Source of the DNA: UBA5336 sp038522375
Lineage (GTDB): Bacteria; Pseudomonadota; Alphaproteobacteria; Caulobacterales; Hyphomonadaceae
Direction: 5' to 3'
DNA length: 64,000 nucleotides
Assembly (NCBI GenBank): GCA_038522375.1
Contig: JBCBKE010000003.1
Coordinates: forward strand, 1-64,000
Shown here: piece after piece, positions 35,621 to 43,801 of the stretch
How positions within the stretch are numbered: position 1 is the stretch's first letter
How the letters are laid out: each line of letters opens with the position of its first letter
The notes under the pieces: generated by a model
Told to the model about the DNA's origin: nothing
Databases searched by the model: none
What the model saw: the letters and a program-made list of their open reading frames with translations, nothing else
Made by a program: the position numbers and the translations under genes

Positions 35621-37600
35621 ATGGCCAGTCAACCCGTGCTCGGTGTGTGCTACTATCCCGAGCATTGGGATCCTGCGGGCTGGAAACGGGATGCCGATAG
35701 CATGGCCGCCCTTGGCTTGCAGCGGGTGCGGATTGGCGAGTTCGCGTGGGCAAGGGTCGAACCGGAACCGGGCCAGTTCGACTGGAACTGGCTTGACGAG
35801 GCGGTTGAAACCCTGGCCGGCGCCGGTCTGGAGATCATGATGGGCACGCCCACGGCCACGCCGCCGAAATGGCTGGTGGATCGGTATCCGGATGTGCTGG
35901 CGGTGGACAGGCAGGGTCGCCCCAGGCGGTTCGGCTCGCGCAGGCACTATTGCCTGTCGTCGCGCAGCTACGCCCGGGAAGCGGCGCGGATCACGGGGGC
36001 GGTGGCGGCGCGCTATGGTCGCCACCCGGCGATTACCCACTGGCAGACCGACAATGAGCTCGGCTGCCATGACACGGTGAGGAGCTATTCCAGCGAAGCG
36101 GTGCGCGCCTTCCGGCTGTGGCTTCAGAGCCGGTACGGCAGCATCGATACGCTGAACCAGGCCTGGGGCACGGTGTTCTGGAGCCAGACCTATCAGAGCT
36201 TTGACGCGGTTGACCTGCCATGCCTGACCGTCACTGAACCCAATCCGGCCCATGTCATGGATTTCAAGCGGTTCTCCTCCGATGTCCTGGTGGCGTTCAA
36301 CGCCATGCAGGTCGAGATTATCCGCGGCCACGCACCAAACGCTGTCATCCTGCACAATGCGATGGGGCATTTCTTCCAGTTCGACCATTTCGAGTTGGGT
36401 AAGGATCTCGATACCGTCGGCTGGGACAGCTATCCTCTGGGTTTCCTCGATGTGGGGCCCTATCCAAAGGCCGATAAACAGGACTATCTGCGCCAGGGAC
36501 ACCCGGATTTCGCAGGATTTCACCACGACCTCTATGCCCGGTGTGGCGGCGGCCGGTTCCAGGTGGTCGAGCAGCAGCCCGGGCCGGTAAACTGGGCCCA
36601 CCACAATCCAGCGCCCCTCCCTGGCATGGTCGCGCTCTGGACGCTGGAAGCGGTGGCCCATGGGGCGGAGGCTGTTCAGTACTTTCGCTGGCGACAGGTG
36701 CCCATCGCCCAGGAACAGATGCATGCCGGGTTGGAACGGATCGATGGTACACCGGCTCCAGGCGGAGAAGAGGCGCGCGAGGCCGCTGAAATATTGAAAT
36801 CCCTCGGTCCGTTGCCGGAAAGGGGGCGTGCGGATGTGGCCCTGATGGTGACCTATGAGGGCCATTGGCTGTTTGAAACCCAGCCCCAGGGGCAAAGCTG
36901 GAACTATGAGCGGATGTTGCTCGACTGGTATGGTGGCCTCCGCCGCAAGGGACTGGATGTGGATGTGGTGGCGCCGGGCGATGACCTGTCCGGCTACAAG
37001 CTCGTGATGGTGCCCTCCCTGCCTTTCGTCGACGGGGAGGTTCTGGAGCGGTTTGAGCAGACCGGCGCCCATATCGTTCTGGGGCCCCGGACGTTTTCTC
37101 GCACGCCGACCGGCGCCATTCCCCCTGACCTCGCGCCTGGCCCCCTCCAGGCGGTGCTGGGGCTGAAGGTCCTGCACAGTGAATCGCTGCCGGTCGATCA
37201 TGGGGAGCCGGCGCGGTGGAGCCGCGACGGAACGCTGGCCAAAGCCCAGATCTGGATTGACCACGTGGACGCGCAGTCGGCGCCGCTTGTGCAAACTGAA
37301 AGTGGCGCTGGCCTCGTCTACACCGCTGGTCGGTACGCCTATGTGGCGACGGTGCCGGATACCGCTCTGCTGGACAGGATGGTGGCGGGGCTTTGCGACC
37401 GGGCCGGTATCGCAACGCTGGACCTGCCAAAGGGGCTGCGGATGCGCCGCCGGGGTGGCCTCGTCTTTGCCATGAATTACGGGGCGGGGCCTGTCCGTTT
37501 ACCGGACGGCGCGATCGGGCCAGGGGACGAGCTGATCGTCGGGACTGCCGCGCTTCCGCCGGGGGGCGTGTCCATCTGGCGGCGCACGCCGGGCGTATAA
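35621..37600 (+). CDS. beta-galactosidase, glycoside hydrolase family 42
   Basis: A 659-residue hydrolase that releases terminal beta-linked galactose. Family 42 features are CYYPEHWD at the start, RVRIGEFAWARVEPEPGQFDWNWLDEA, the acid/base glutamate in WQTDNELG (Glu146), HNAMGHFFQFDHFELGKDLDTVGWDSYP, and VVEQQPGPVNW with the probable nucleophile glutamate. No signal peptide is seen, so it works in the cytoplasm on imported sugar. The ATG at 35621 follows GGAGGA. No sugar transporter or LacI regulator is adjacent. Confidence 0.9.
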   Translation: MASQPVLGVCYYPEHWDPAGWKRDADSMAALGLQRVRIGEFAWARVEPEPGQFDWNWLDEAVETLAGAGLEIMMGTPTATPPKWLVDRYPDVLAVDRQGRPRRFGSRRHYCLSSRSYAREAARITGAVAARYGRHPAITHWQTDNELGCHDTVRSYSSEAVRAFRLWLQSRYGSIDTLNQAWGTVFWSQTYQSFDAVDLPCLTVTEPNPAHVMDFKRFSSDVLVAFNAMQVEIIRGHAPNAVILHNAMGHFFQFDHFELGKDLDTVGWDSYPLGFLDVGPYPKADKQDYLRQGHPDFAGFHHDLYARCGGGRFQVVEQQPGPVNWAHHNPAPLPGMVALWTLEAVAHGAEAVQYFRWRQVPIAQEQMHAGLERIDGTPAPGGEEAREAAEILKSLGPLPERGRADVALMVTYEGHWLFETQPQGQSWNYERMLLDWYGGLRRKGLDVDVVAPGDDLSGYKLVMVPSLPFVDGEVLERFEQTGAHIVLGPRTFSRTPTGAIPPDLAPGPLQAVLGLKVLHSESLPVDHGEPARWSRDGTLAKAQIWIDHVDAQSAPLVQTESGAGLVYTAGRYAYVATVPDTALLDRMVAGLCDRAGIATLDLPKGLRMRRRGGLVFAMNYGAGPVRLPDGAIGPGDELIVGTAALPPGGVSIWRRTPGV

Positions 37601-37625
37601 CTTTGATGACAACCGGCTGAGGAAT

Positions 37626-37699
37626 TGGAGCGGGTACACGGAATCGAACCGAGATCCTCAGCTTGGAAGGCTGCTGCACTACCGTTGTGCTATACCCGC
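37626..37699 (-). tRNA. tRNA-Gly(TCC), CCA encoded
   Basis: Read on the minus strand it begins GCGGGTA and ends in TACCCGC, discriminator T and encoded CCA. The anticodon loop CTTCCAA carries TCC. The T-loop GGTTCGATTCC is standard. The gene is 74 bases with CCA. Confidence 0.95.
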
Positions 37700-37729
37700 C
37701 CAGGGGCGTTGACTTCAGCGCGGGAGCGG

Positions 37730-37814
37730 TGGTGGAGGGAGCTGGATTCGAACCAGCGTACGCTAAGCGGCCAGATTTACAGTCTGGTGGATTTAACCAC
37801 TCTCCCATCCCTCC
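37730..37814 (-). tRNA. tRNA-Tyr(GTA), CCA encoded
   Basis: The minus strand starts GGAGGGA and pairs with TCCCTCC before discriminator A and encoded CCA. The anticodon loop CTGTAAA holds GTA. A long variable arm is present, as expected for bacterial tRNA-Tyr. It lies 30 bases upstream of tRNA-Gly in the transcription direction, so the two are probably processed from one transcript. Confidence 0.95.
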
Positions 37815-37922
37815 GATGCCTTCGCAGCTACGCTGATTTGACGCCGTGGGCCCATCCCGCCTAAGGCCCCTGAGAACATGGTTCAAAGGCACCCCCGCCG
37901 GAACGGAAACGGACTTATAGGG

Positions 37923-38717
37923 ATGAAGCGTTCCCCACGCAACCACCAAGAGCGGCCCCACGAGCGGCGACGCGGCAGGAAGCCGGCAACGGGCGAAAAC
38001 GGTCCGGTCTGGATCTGGGGCACCCATGCCTCGGCGGCCACCCTCGCCAACCCGAACCGGGTGATCCACCAGGTCCTCGCCACCGAAAACGCCGCCCATC
38101 GCATGGGGCTTTCCGAGGTCGAGACGGTCTCGATCAAGGCGCTCGACCAGGCCTTGCCCGGCGGGGCGGTTCACCAGGGGATCGCAGTCCAGGCCGACCC
38201 GCTGGAGCCGCTGGGCCTTGATGAGCTCATCGCGCAGCGCCCAGCCCTGGTGGCCGTTCTCGACCAGGTGGCCGACCCCCATAACCTTGGCGCGATCTTC
38301 CGTTCGGCGGCCGCGTTCGGTGTGGCGGGTCTGGTACTCCAGAACCGGCACGCCCCATCGGTGACAGGAATTGTCGGCAAGAGCGCCGCGGGCGCCATCG
38401 AAACGGTGGCGGAAGTTCGGGTGGTGAACATCGCCCGTAGCCTGGATGCCTTGAGCGCTGGCGGGTTCACCGTGACCGGCCTGGCGGGTGGCGGCAGTGT
38501 TCCGCTGGAAACCGCCTGTGCGGAGGCGTCGCCCGTGGCGCTGGTCCTGGGCGCGGAGGGCACGGGGCTTCGCCCGGCCGTCGCGAAGGCCTGCGATCGG
38601 TTGGCCCATATTCCCATTCTTGCGGCGATGGAGAGCCTGAACGTGTCGAACGCGGCCGCCATTGCCTTTTACGAAGCGGCACGGGTGAATCGAACCGGCC
38701 CATTTTCGCCCGAATGA
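37923..38717 (+). CDS. rlmB: 23S rRNA 2'-O-methyltransferase, RlmB/SpoU family
   Basis: A SpoU-class methyltransferase of 264 residues that modifies ribosomal RNA (G2251 in E. coli numbering). A basic tail precedes WIWGTHASAATLANP, the substrate-binding domain. The knotted catalytic domain has LVAVLDQVADPHNLGAIFRSAAAFG, VALVLGAEGTGLRPAV and IPILAAMESLNVSNAAAIAFYEA, all three SpoU motifs. An ATG at 37878 would add 15 residues. It is divergent from the tRNA-Tyr/Gly pair, an arrangement seen in related bacteria. Confidence 0.9.
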   Translation: MKRSPRNHQERPHERRRGRKPATGENGPVWIWGTHASAATLANPNRVIHQVLATENAAHRMGLSEVETVSIKALDQALPGGAVHQGIAVQADPLEPLGLDELIAQRPALVAVLDQVADPHNLGAIFRSAAAFGVAGLVLQNRHAPSVTGIVGKSAAGAIETVAEVRVVNIARSLDALSAGGFTVTGLAGGGSVPLETACAEASPVALVLGAEGTGLRPAVAKACDRLAHIPILAAMESLNVSNAAAIAFYEAARVNRTGPFSPE

Positions 38718-38757
38718 TCGGGTGCTATCCATGCTTGGCGTATGAGGAGGGGCGGCC

Positions 38758-39474
38758 ATGCTTCGCTTGATTTCCGTTCTGTTGATCCTTGTCGGCCTGG
38801 GACTTGCCGGTTTGGGTGGGGTAGCCCTCATGGGCACGACCCTTGCCGGGGCACCGCCTGTTTCTGCATCGGCGCCGGAAAGCGCTGGCGGGGCCGCTCC
38901 GCCGCCGCCTTCCCGTGCGTTGACCCGGGAGTCCGAGGCCGTGTTCTCCACCGAGAGCAGACCGTTCAGTGCCGCCGACCGGCTTCGGGAAGTGCCGATC
39001 GCCCATGAAACCCCCGATCTGGCCGTGATCGGCGAAGCCTTCGAGGTGACCCTGGCGATCGATGCCACGGGCGCCGAAAGTGCGGCGCGTGTCTTGCCTG
39101 GGCGGGGCGACGTGGTTGCCGGATCGGCCATGGTTGGTCGCGAAGCGAAGGCCCTGCTGTCTGGTGCCAATTTCGACATCGAGCCCCTGTCGCCGGACCT
39201 GCAGGCGCTGTCTGAATTTGCCGCCAATACCTGGCGCTGGCGGGTGACCGCGGAGGCTGCGGGCCCCCAGGACCTGGTGCTGGACATCTTTGCCATGGAC
39301 GGGGGCAGTGCCCTGCCGGTCCACAGTTTCCGGGACACGGTGACGATACAGGTCTCGACCGTTGGGCGTCTGGTCCGGGCGGCAAACGAGGCCAATCCGC
39401 TGGTGGTTCTGCTCGGCGGAATAGGCTCTATCCTGGGCGGGGCGTTCGGCGTGTTTCGCTTCTTCAGGAAGTAA
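38758..39474 (+). CDS. unknown protein with N- and C-terminal membrane helices
   Basis: A 238-residue protein with an excellent AGGAGG ribosome site. One transmembrane helix lies at residues 4-26 and another at about 212-232, with a periplasmic or cytoplasmic middle domain of strands and turns. The middle part includes FEVTLAIDATGAESAARVLPG and FAANTWRWRVTAEAAGPQDLVLDIFA, a pattern like an immunoglobulin-type sandwich. I do not recognise a family. It follows rlmB by 40 bases and may be transcribed with it. Confidence 0.65.
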   Translation: MLRLISVLLILVGLGLAGLGGVALMGTTLAGAPPVSASAPESAGGAAPPPPSRALTRESEAVFSTESRPFSAADRLREVPIAHETPDLAVIGEAFEVTLAIDATGAESAARVLPGRGDVVAGSAMVGREAKALLSGANFDIEPLSPDLQALSEFAANTWRWRVTAEAAGPQDLVLDIFAMDGGSALPVHSFRDTVTIQVSTVGRLVRAANEANPLVVLLGGIGSILGGAFGVFRFFRK

Positions 39475-39555
39475 GGGCCCGTCCCCTCCTGGCCAGCACG
39501 TTTGGCCGCAAGGCGCGGGTGCGCGCTGCGGCGGTGGGGGCCGGATTGGGAGCGG

Positions 39556-40008
39556 TCAGGGGAGGGGCGGCGGCTGGGCGCAGGAGCCGTCGGGCGGTGT
39601 GGGGCGCGCGATATTGTGGCGGTGCGCCCATTCGATATCGGGTTGGCGGGGATCGCGTGGCGCAATCCGGCCCGTGGTCGCCGGGGCCGATTTGTTCGCC
39701 GCCATGGCGCCTGCGAAGGCGGCGGCTTGCCGGCCATGGTGGGCGGCGAGGTGGCGCTGTACCGTGCTGTCGCCGGGTTCGGCCGCGCGGGCATGGAGCC
39801 TCGCGCGCCAGTGGCCGGCGCCGGGGCCGCCCCATTCGAGCCGGTAGATCTCCCCCGTCTGGGTCACGACCAGTTTCGGGACCGGCTGGCCGGTTTCAGT
39901 GAGATGGGCGATCCAGTCGCTGGCCATGAGCAGATGCCAGATAAGCACCGGCCACCGGGTGAACGGCACGATCCTGAAGGCATGCAAGAGGAACTCGCGG
40001 CTGAGCAT
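39556..40008 (-). CDS. possible hypothetical protein
   Basis: A 150-residue reading frame with a plausible first half (SREFLLHAFRIVPF, IWHLLMASDWIAHLTETG, LVVTQTGEIYRLEWGGPG) and a low-complexity Ala/Pro-rich end that looks like non-coding GC-rich sequence. No ribosome site precedes it. The upstream side does have a GGAGGGA site, but on the plus strand before an ATG at 40023 whose product looks unnatural. I list it as the better of two weak options. Confidence 0.35.
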   Translation of the reverse strand: MLSREFLLHAFRIVPFTRWPVLIWHLLMASDWIAHLTETGQPVPKLVVTQTGEIYRLEWGGPGAGHWRARLHARAAEPGDSTVQRHLAAHHGRQAAAFAGAMAANKSAPATTGRIAPRDPRQPDIEWAHRHNIARPTPPDGSCAQPPPLP

Positions 40009-40346
40009 GGAGGGAGATTACCATGGGCCACGGGGGTGGGGACAAGAATGGCTGGGGTGATGTGGAATCGCCGGCGATTCTGGCGCTCTCCCGTCTTCAT
40101 GACGCGATCCACCGCCAGATTCCAGACCCAGTCAGAGGGACCGGTGTTGGCCCGAAGCGGCCGACTGCCTTTCGATGCCGGATGACTACTTCCGACGGCG
40201 AAGGAGACGTTAGCAAGCGTCCTAAACGTTCGGATAATGGACTCTCACCAAATTTCAAGAGCTTCGGATGTGTGCACGCTGTCTTCGAACTCGATGCCGA
40301 GATGGCGGTTGGAACTTCCGATTGTCTTTCCCCTTACTCGTCCTCT
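40009..40346. other. 338-base stretch without a convincing gene
   Basis: Local GC content falls toward the right side. A plus-strand ATG at 40023 sits behind a good GGAGGGA site, but its reading frame runs 155 codons with odd composition and overlaps the next gene. No repeat from the R1 or R2 families is present. Confidence 0.4.
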
Positions 40347-40778
40347 TCATCCGGTCCGGCGGGTATCTGCCTCAGGCTGCTCTGCCCGCCGGATGCCGAA
40401 CATGAAAGCCAGCGATGCGACATACATGACACTGCCAACCATCAAACTGCCGATCGCAAAGGTGGAATAGGTTGCCCGGCCCTCAGCTGAGATAGTGTTT
40501 ATTCCGGGAAGCATGATCTCGCCTGCCGCCTCCGCGTCGAGCGCCGCCTGTGTGAGGCGGGCCATGTCGATCGCCGTTGTGTATATCCCCAGCATGGTGA
40601 CGGTATAGGCAATCGTGTACAGGGTAATGAGGATTAAGAGCATGCGCGTTGTGAGCGATCTTGCCACCAGATAGGCCGATGCAAGCAATGCTGACACAAG
40701 GGAAAAAAGGATTGTGTATTGCATCAACAACTTCACTTCGAATTCATTGAGCAGATAGATGTATTCAAAGGCTGCCAT
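40347..40778 (-). CDS. four-helix membrane protein of unknown function
   Basis: A 143-residue protein with hydrophobic helices near 18-40, 45-70 and 105-130 and a periplasmic loop containing LDAEAAGEIMLPGINTISAEG. The start MAAFEYIYLLNEFEV at 40778 follows GGGGAG at good spacing, which is better than the ATG at 40808. The coding region is less GC-rich than its neighbours, which could mean a transferred gene. No family is recognised. Confidence 0.6.
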   Translation of the reverse strand: MAAFEYIYLLNEFEVKLLMQYTILFSLVSALLASAYLVARSLTTRMLLILITLYTIAYTVTMLGIYTTAIDMARLTQAALDAEAAGEIMLPGINTISAEGRATYSTFAIGSLMVGSVMYVASLAFMFGIRRAEQPEADTRRTG

Positions 40779-41017
40779 TGGCGCTCCCCACATTTCCCTT
40801 ATCCACAATGTCCGTCAAACTGCGGAAGAGCTCAAGGTAGAAGCCCTAGAGCCTGTGATTGGAAACGCTCCGAAAACAGCGGTAAGACAGCGTCTCAAAC
40901 TCGCCCCAAGTACGATGCTCTCCTGGTGTCTGTGCCTGACCCCAATGCAGACATCGGCGAAGCTGGCCAGACCGACAGTTTTCGGCGAGCGTCTGCCGGT
41001 CTGTTTGCGTAGGGACT
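40779..41017. other. 239-base gap, nothing assigned
   Basis: This stretch must hold the promoter of the minus-strand membrane protein. I see no terminator, RNA gene or known repeat in it. Confidence 0.4.
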
Positions 41018-42004
41018 TCAGAGCAGGGCGGGGACAACGCGGTCCGGGGGTTTGTGGCCGTCGGCAAAGGTCTTGATATTGATGATGACCTTTTCGCCCA
41101 TCTCGACGCGGCCTTCGAGGGTCGCCGAACCCATATGGGGGAGAAGGACGACGTTGGGCATCGTCTTCAGCTTTTCGTTCACATGGGGCTCGCGCTCGAA
41201 CACGTCGAGGCCGGCGCCGGCAATGGCGCCCGATTCAAGGGCGCGGGTCAGGGCCGCCTCGTCGATGACTTCGCCCCGGGCCGTATTCACGATGAAGCTT
41301 TCGGGTTTCATCAGGTCGATCCGCCGGGCGTTCAGGAGATGGAAGGTGGCCGGGGTATGGGGGCAATTGACCGACACGATGTCCATGCGGGCCAGCATCT
41401 GGTCGAGGCTGTCCCAATAGGTGGCCGATAGCAGCTCCTCGATCCGGGGGCTGACGGGCTTTCTGTTGTGGTAGTGGACCTGGAGGCCAAAGGCGCGGGC
41501 GCGTTTCGCGACGGCCTGTCCGATGCGGCCCATGCCGATGATGCCCAGGCGCTTGCCGGCCAGGCGCCGGCCCATCATCCAGGTGGGGGTCCAGCCGGTG
41601 AAGGCGCCCTGCTCCATGACCTGCACGCCTTCATGGAGGCGGCGCGGCACGGCGAGAATCAGGGCCATGGCCACATCGGCTGTGTCGTCTGTGAGCACGC
41701 CGGGCGTGTTGGTGACGGTGATGCCCCGCTGGACGGCGCTTTCCACGTCGATATTGTCCACCCCGGCGCCGAACTGGGCGATGAGGCGGAGCTGTTCTCC
41801 CGCCCGGGCCATGGCGCGGCCGTCCAACCGGTCTGTCACCGTGGGGACGAGGACATCGGCGCGGGCTATGGCATTGACCAGCTCGTCCTGGGTGAAGGGA
41901 TGATCGTCCTCGTTCAACTCGGCGTCGAACAGTTCCATCAGGCGCAGTTCGACCGGGTCGGGGAGCTTGCGCGTTACAATCACCTTCAATTTCCGGTTCG
42001 TCAT
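41018..42004 (-). CDS. D-isomer 2-hydroxyacid dehydrogenase (glyoxylate/hydroxypyruvate reductase type)
   Basis: An NAD(P)-dependent dehydrogenase of 328 residues. The Rossmann motif GKRLGIIGMGRIGQAVAKRARAFG, the substrate-side QFGAGVDNIDV, NTARGEVIDEAAL with the active arginine, the catalytic glutamate in FEREPHVNEKL and the histidine in LLPHMGSAT are all intact. The family reduces glyoxylate, hydroxypyruvate or similar 2-keto acids. The basic residue after the second strand (HNRKPVS) suggests NADPH preference. It is a single-gene unit, divergent from the SH3 gene. Confidence 0.88.
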   Translation of the reverse strand: MTNRKLKVIVTRKLPDPVELRLMELFDAELNEDDHPFTQDELVNAIARADVLVPTVTDRLDGRAMARAGEQLRLIAQFGAGVDNIDVESAVQRGITVTNTPGVLTDDTADVAMALILAVPRRLHEGVQVMEQGAFTGWTPTWMMGRRLAGKRLGIIGMGRIGQAVAKRARAFGLQVHYHNRKPVSPRIEELLSATYWDSLDQMLARMDIVSVNCPHTPATFHLLNARRIDLMKPESFIVNTARGEVIDEAALTRALESGAIAGAGLDVFEREPHVNEKLKTMPNVVLLPHMGSATLEGRVEMGEKVIINIKTFADGHKPPDRVVPALL

Positions 42005-42134
42005 GCCAAATTCCCTGCGCGTTAAACGTCCTTAGCAGAGCCCGGGGCCGGGGCCAACGGGCGCACTGAGCGGTGATTCGGTGGAAATTTACGACAGATT
42101 CATTCCAATCGGTAAAACCTCCGACAAAGACGAA

Positions 42135-42707
42135 ATGTCTGCTGGGATGGATGGTGTTGTGAGCGTTTTGAGGATCGCCCTGATTGCGGCGTGTTTGGGT
42201 GTTTTCGGTGCAGCGGACGGGGGCGCGGACGGGCGGTCCGAGGGGCAGCCGGTGCCGCGTATGGAGACCCGGTCGGCGATCACGATCAGTCATTTCACTG
42301 GAAAGCCCGTGCCGCGGTTCGAACGGTTGCGCGCGTCCGAGGTCAACGGCCGGGCCGGGCCCAGCTTGAGCCACCCGGTGTTGTGGACCTATGGGCGGGC
42401 GGGCCTGCCGGTTCTGGTGATCAAGGAGAGCATCGACTGGCGACGGGTGCGCGATCCCGATGGCGACGAGGTGTGGATTCACCGGAGCCTCTTGGCGGGG
42501 GGCTCCACGGCGTTGCTGGTGTCGCCGGCGACGCTCGTGCGTACGCCCGAAGCCGATGCGGCGGCGGTGGCTGACCTGGAGGCGGGCGTTGTCGCTGCGC
42601 TGTTGACCTGTGAGACGGGTTGGTGCCGCATCGCGGCAGGGCGGCGGAAGGGCTGGGTGCCTGAGGCGGCACTCTGGGGCGCGCGGGTGCCGGGCGATCC
42701 GCTTTAA
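42135..42707 (+). CDS. exported bacterial SH3-like domain protein
   Basis: A 190-residue protein with a hydrophobic leader (VLRIALIAACLGVFGAADG) and two SH3-like repeats of the alphaproteobacterial SH3_4 type. The first has RASEVNGRAGPSLSHPVLWTY, then VIKESIDWRRVRDPDGDEVWIHRSLL. The second has ALLTCETGWCRIAAGRRKGWV. Such proteins are thought to bind peptidoglycan in the periplasm. The start could also be 42147. The TAA stop lies within repeat R2 copy B. Confidence 0.8.
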   Translation: MSAGMDGVVSVLRIALIAACLGVFGAADGGADGRSEGQPVPRMETRSAITISHFTGKPVPRFERLRASEVNGRAGPSLSHPVLWTYGRAGLPVLVIKESIDWRRVRDPDGDEVWIHRSLLAGGSTALLVSPATLVRTPEADAAAVADLEAGVVAALLTCETGWCRIAAGRRKGWVPEAALWGARVPGDPL

Positions 42708-42808
42708 GGCAGGTTCGGAGCAAACGGGGAACTTTTTCCGAACGGATACTTGCGCAGAAAACAAAGACCTAAAGCGTCGGCCCGGCGTGAAGCGAAAGAC
42801 CGACGCTT
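42699..42808 (+). repeat. intergenic repeat family R2, copy B
   Basis: This aligns with the minus strand of 9599-9704. Shared blocks are CCGCTTTA, GTTCGGA-x-CAAACG, CGAACGG-x-TAC, TGCGCA, AAAACAAAG and AAAGCGTCGG. Its right half also folds as a nine-base stem, AAGCGTCGG with CCGACGCTT. The left edge includes the TAA stop codon of the SH3 gene. Confidence 0.72.
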
Positions 42809-42883
42809 GAACGGCTTTTGTCGGCCCTGGCCGCGGGGCCCGGCGCTGCTGGCCAGGCTGGCTGGCATGCCTATGTTTCTCCC

Positions 42884-43801
42884 ATGGTCCCGTTGATCCA
42901 CCATCCCGACTATGATGCCGCGACCGTTCCCGATGGGCACCGGTTTCCGATGCGGAAGTATTCGCTGGTCGCCGAGCAGTTGCGGGCACGGGGCGCGGTC
43001 TTCCACGTACCGGCGCCTGCGCCGTTCGCGTGGCTGAAGGCGGTCCATGCGCCGGAATACGTGAATGCGGTGATGGATGGGACGCTTTGTCCGAAGGCGG
43101 CCCGGCGCATCGGGTTCGAGATCACCGCCGCGGTGGCGGAGCGGTCACGCGCCTCGGTCGGGGGCACCTATCTGGGCGGACGGGTCGCCCTGGCGTCCGG
43201 CGCAGCGGTGAACCTGGCGGGCGGTAGTCACCATGCGGACATGACGGGCGGGGCCGGGTTTTGCGTGTTCAATGATGTGGCGGTGGCGGCCCGGCGGCTG
43301 CTGGACGAAGACCGGGTTGCCCAGGTCGCGGTGATCGATCTGGATGTCCACCATGGTGACGGCACGGCGCGCATCTTTGCCGGTGACCCCGCCGTGTTCA
43401 CCGCTTCGCTCCACTGTGCGCAGAACTGGCCGCGGGAAAAGCCTCCCGGCGATCTCGATGTGGGGTTGCCGCGGGACACCGGCGATGATGGCTATCTTGA
43501 CGCGTTGGAGCGGTTCCTGGACACGGTGTTCAAGCGCTGCGAGCCGGATCTCGTCTTCTACAATGCCGGGGTCGATCCCCATCGGGATGACCGGCTGGGC
43601 TTGTTGTCGCTGACCGATGGGGGCTTGCGGTTGCGGGACGGAATGGTAGCCGAGGCGTGTTCGCGGCGGGGTGTGCCGGTTTGCGGCGTGCTGGGTGGCG
43701 GCTATGGCAGCGATGCCCATGCGGTTGCAGCACGGCACACGTTTCTGGTGGATGCCTTTAGCGCGCGCTTCCAGCCGGTGCGGGCTCAGACCACCGACTG
43801 A
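42884..43801 (+). CDS. histone deacetylase family / acetylpolyamine amidohydrolase-like protein
   Basis: A zinc-dependent deacetylase of 305 residues. The fold's motifs are GGSHHADMTGGAGFCVFNDVAVAA with the tandem histidines, IDLDVHHGDGTARIF for the zinc-binding Asp and His, and YNAGVDPHRDDRLGLLSLT with the second Asp. VLGGGY closes the site. Bacterial members act on acetylated polyamines, acetoin pathway proteins or unknown acetyl groups; the substrate cannot be predicted. The ATG at 42884 is taken because homologues begin close to it (PLIHHPDYD). Its 3' end overlaps the convergent TAXI gene by 16 bases. Confidence 0.83.
   Translation: MVPLIHHPDYDAATVPDGHRFPMRKYSLVAEQLRARGAVFHVPAPAPFAWLKAVHAPEYVNAVMDGTLCPKAARRIGFEITAAVAERSRASVGGTYLGGRVALASGAAVNLAGGSHHADMTGGAGFCVFNDVAVAARRLLDEDRVAQVAVIDLDVHHGDGTARIFAGDPAVFTASLHCAQNWPREKPPGDLDVGLPRDTGDDGYLDALERFLDTVFKRCEPDLVFYNAGVDPHRDDRLGLLSLTDGGLRLRDGMVAEACSRRGVPVCGVLGGGYGSDAHAVAARHTFLVDAFSARFQPVRAQTTD

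Noticed and set aside
35222..37294. 690-codon minus-strand frame opposite the beta-galactosidase
   Set aside because: The plus strand carries an intact GH42 protein with its catalytic glutamate and ribosome site; the antisense product has no family features.
36345..39794. Very long minus-strand open frame of 1149 codons
   Set aside because: It runs antisense through the beta-galactosidase, both tRNA genes and rlmB. Composition is typical of GC-rich antisense frames, with no recognisable domain.
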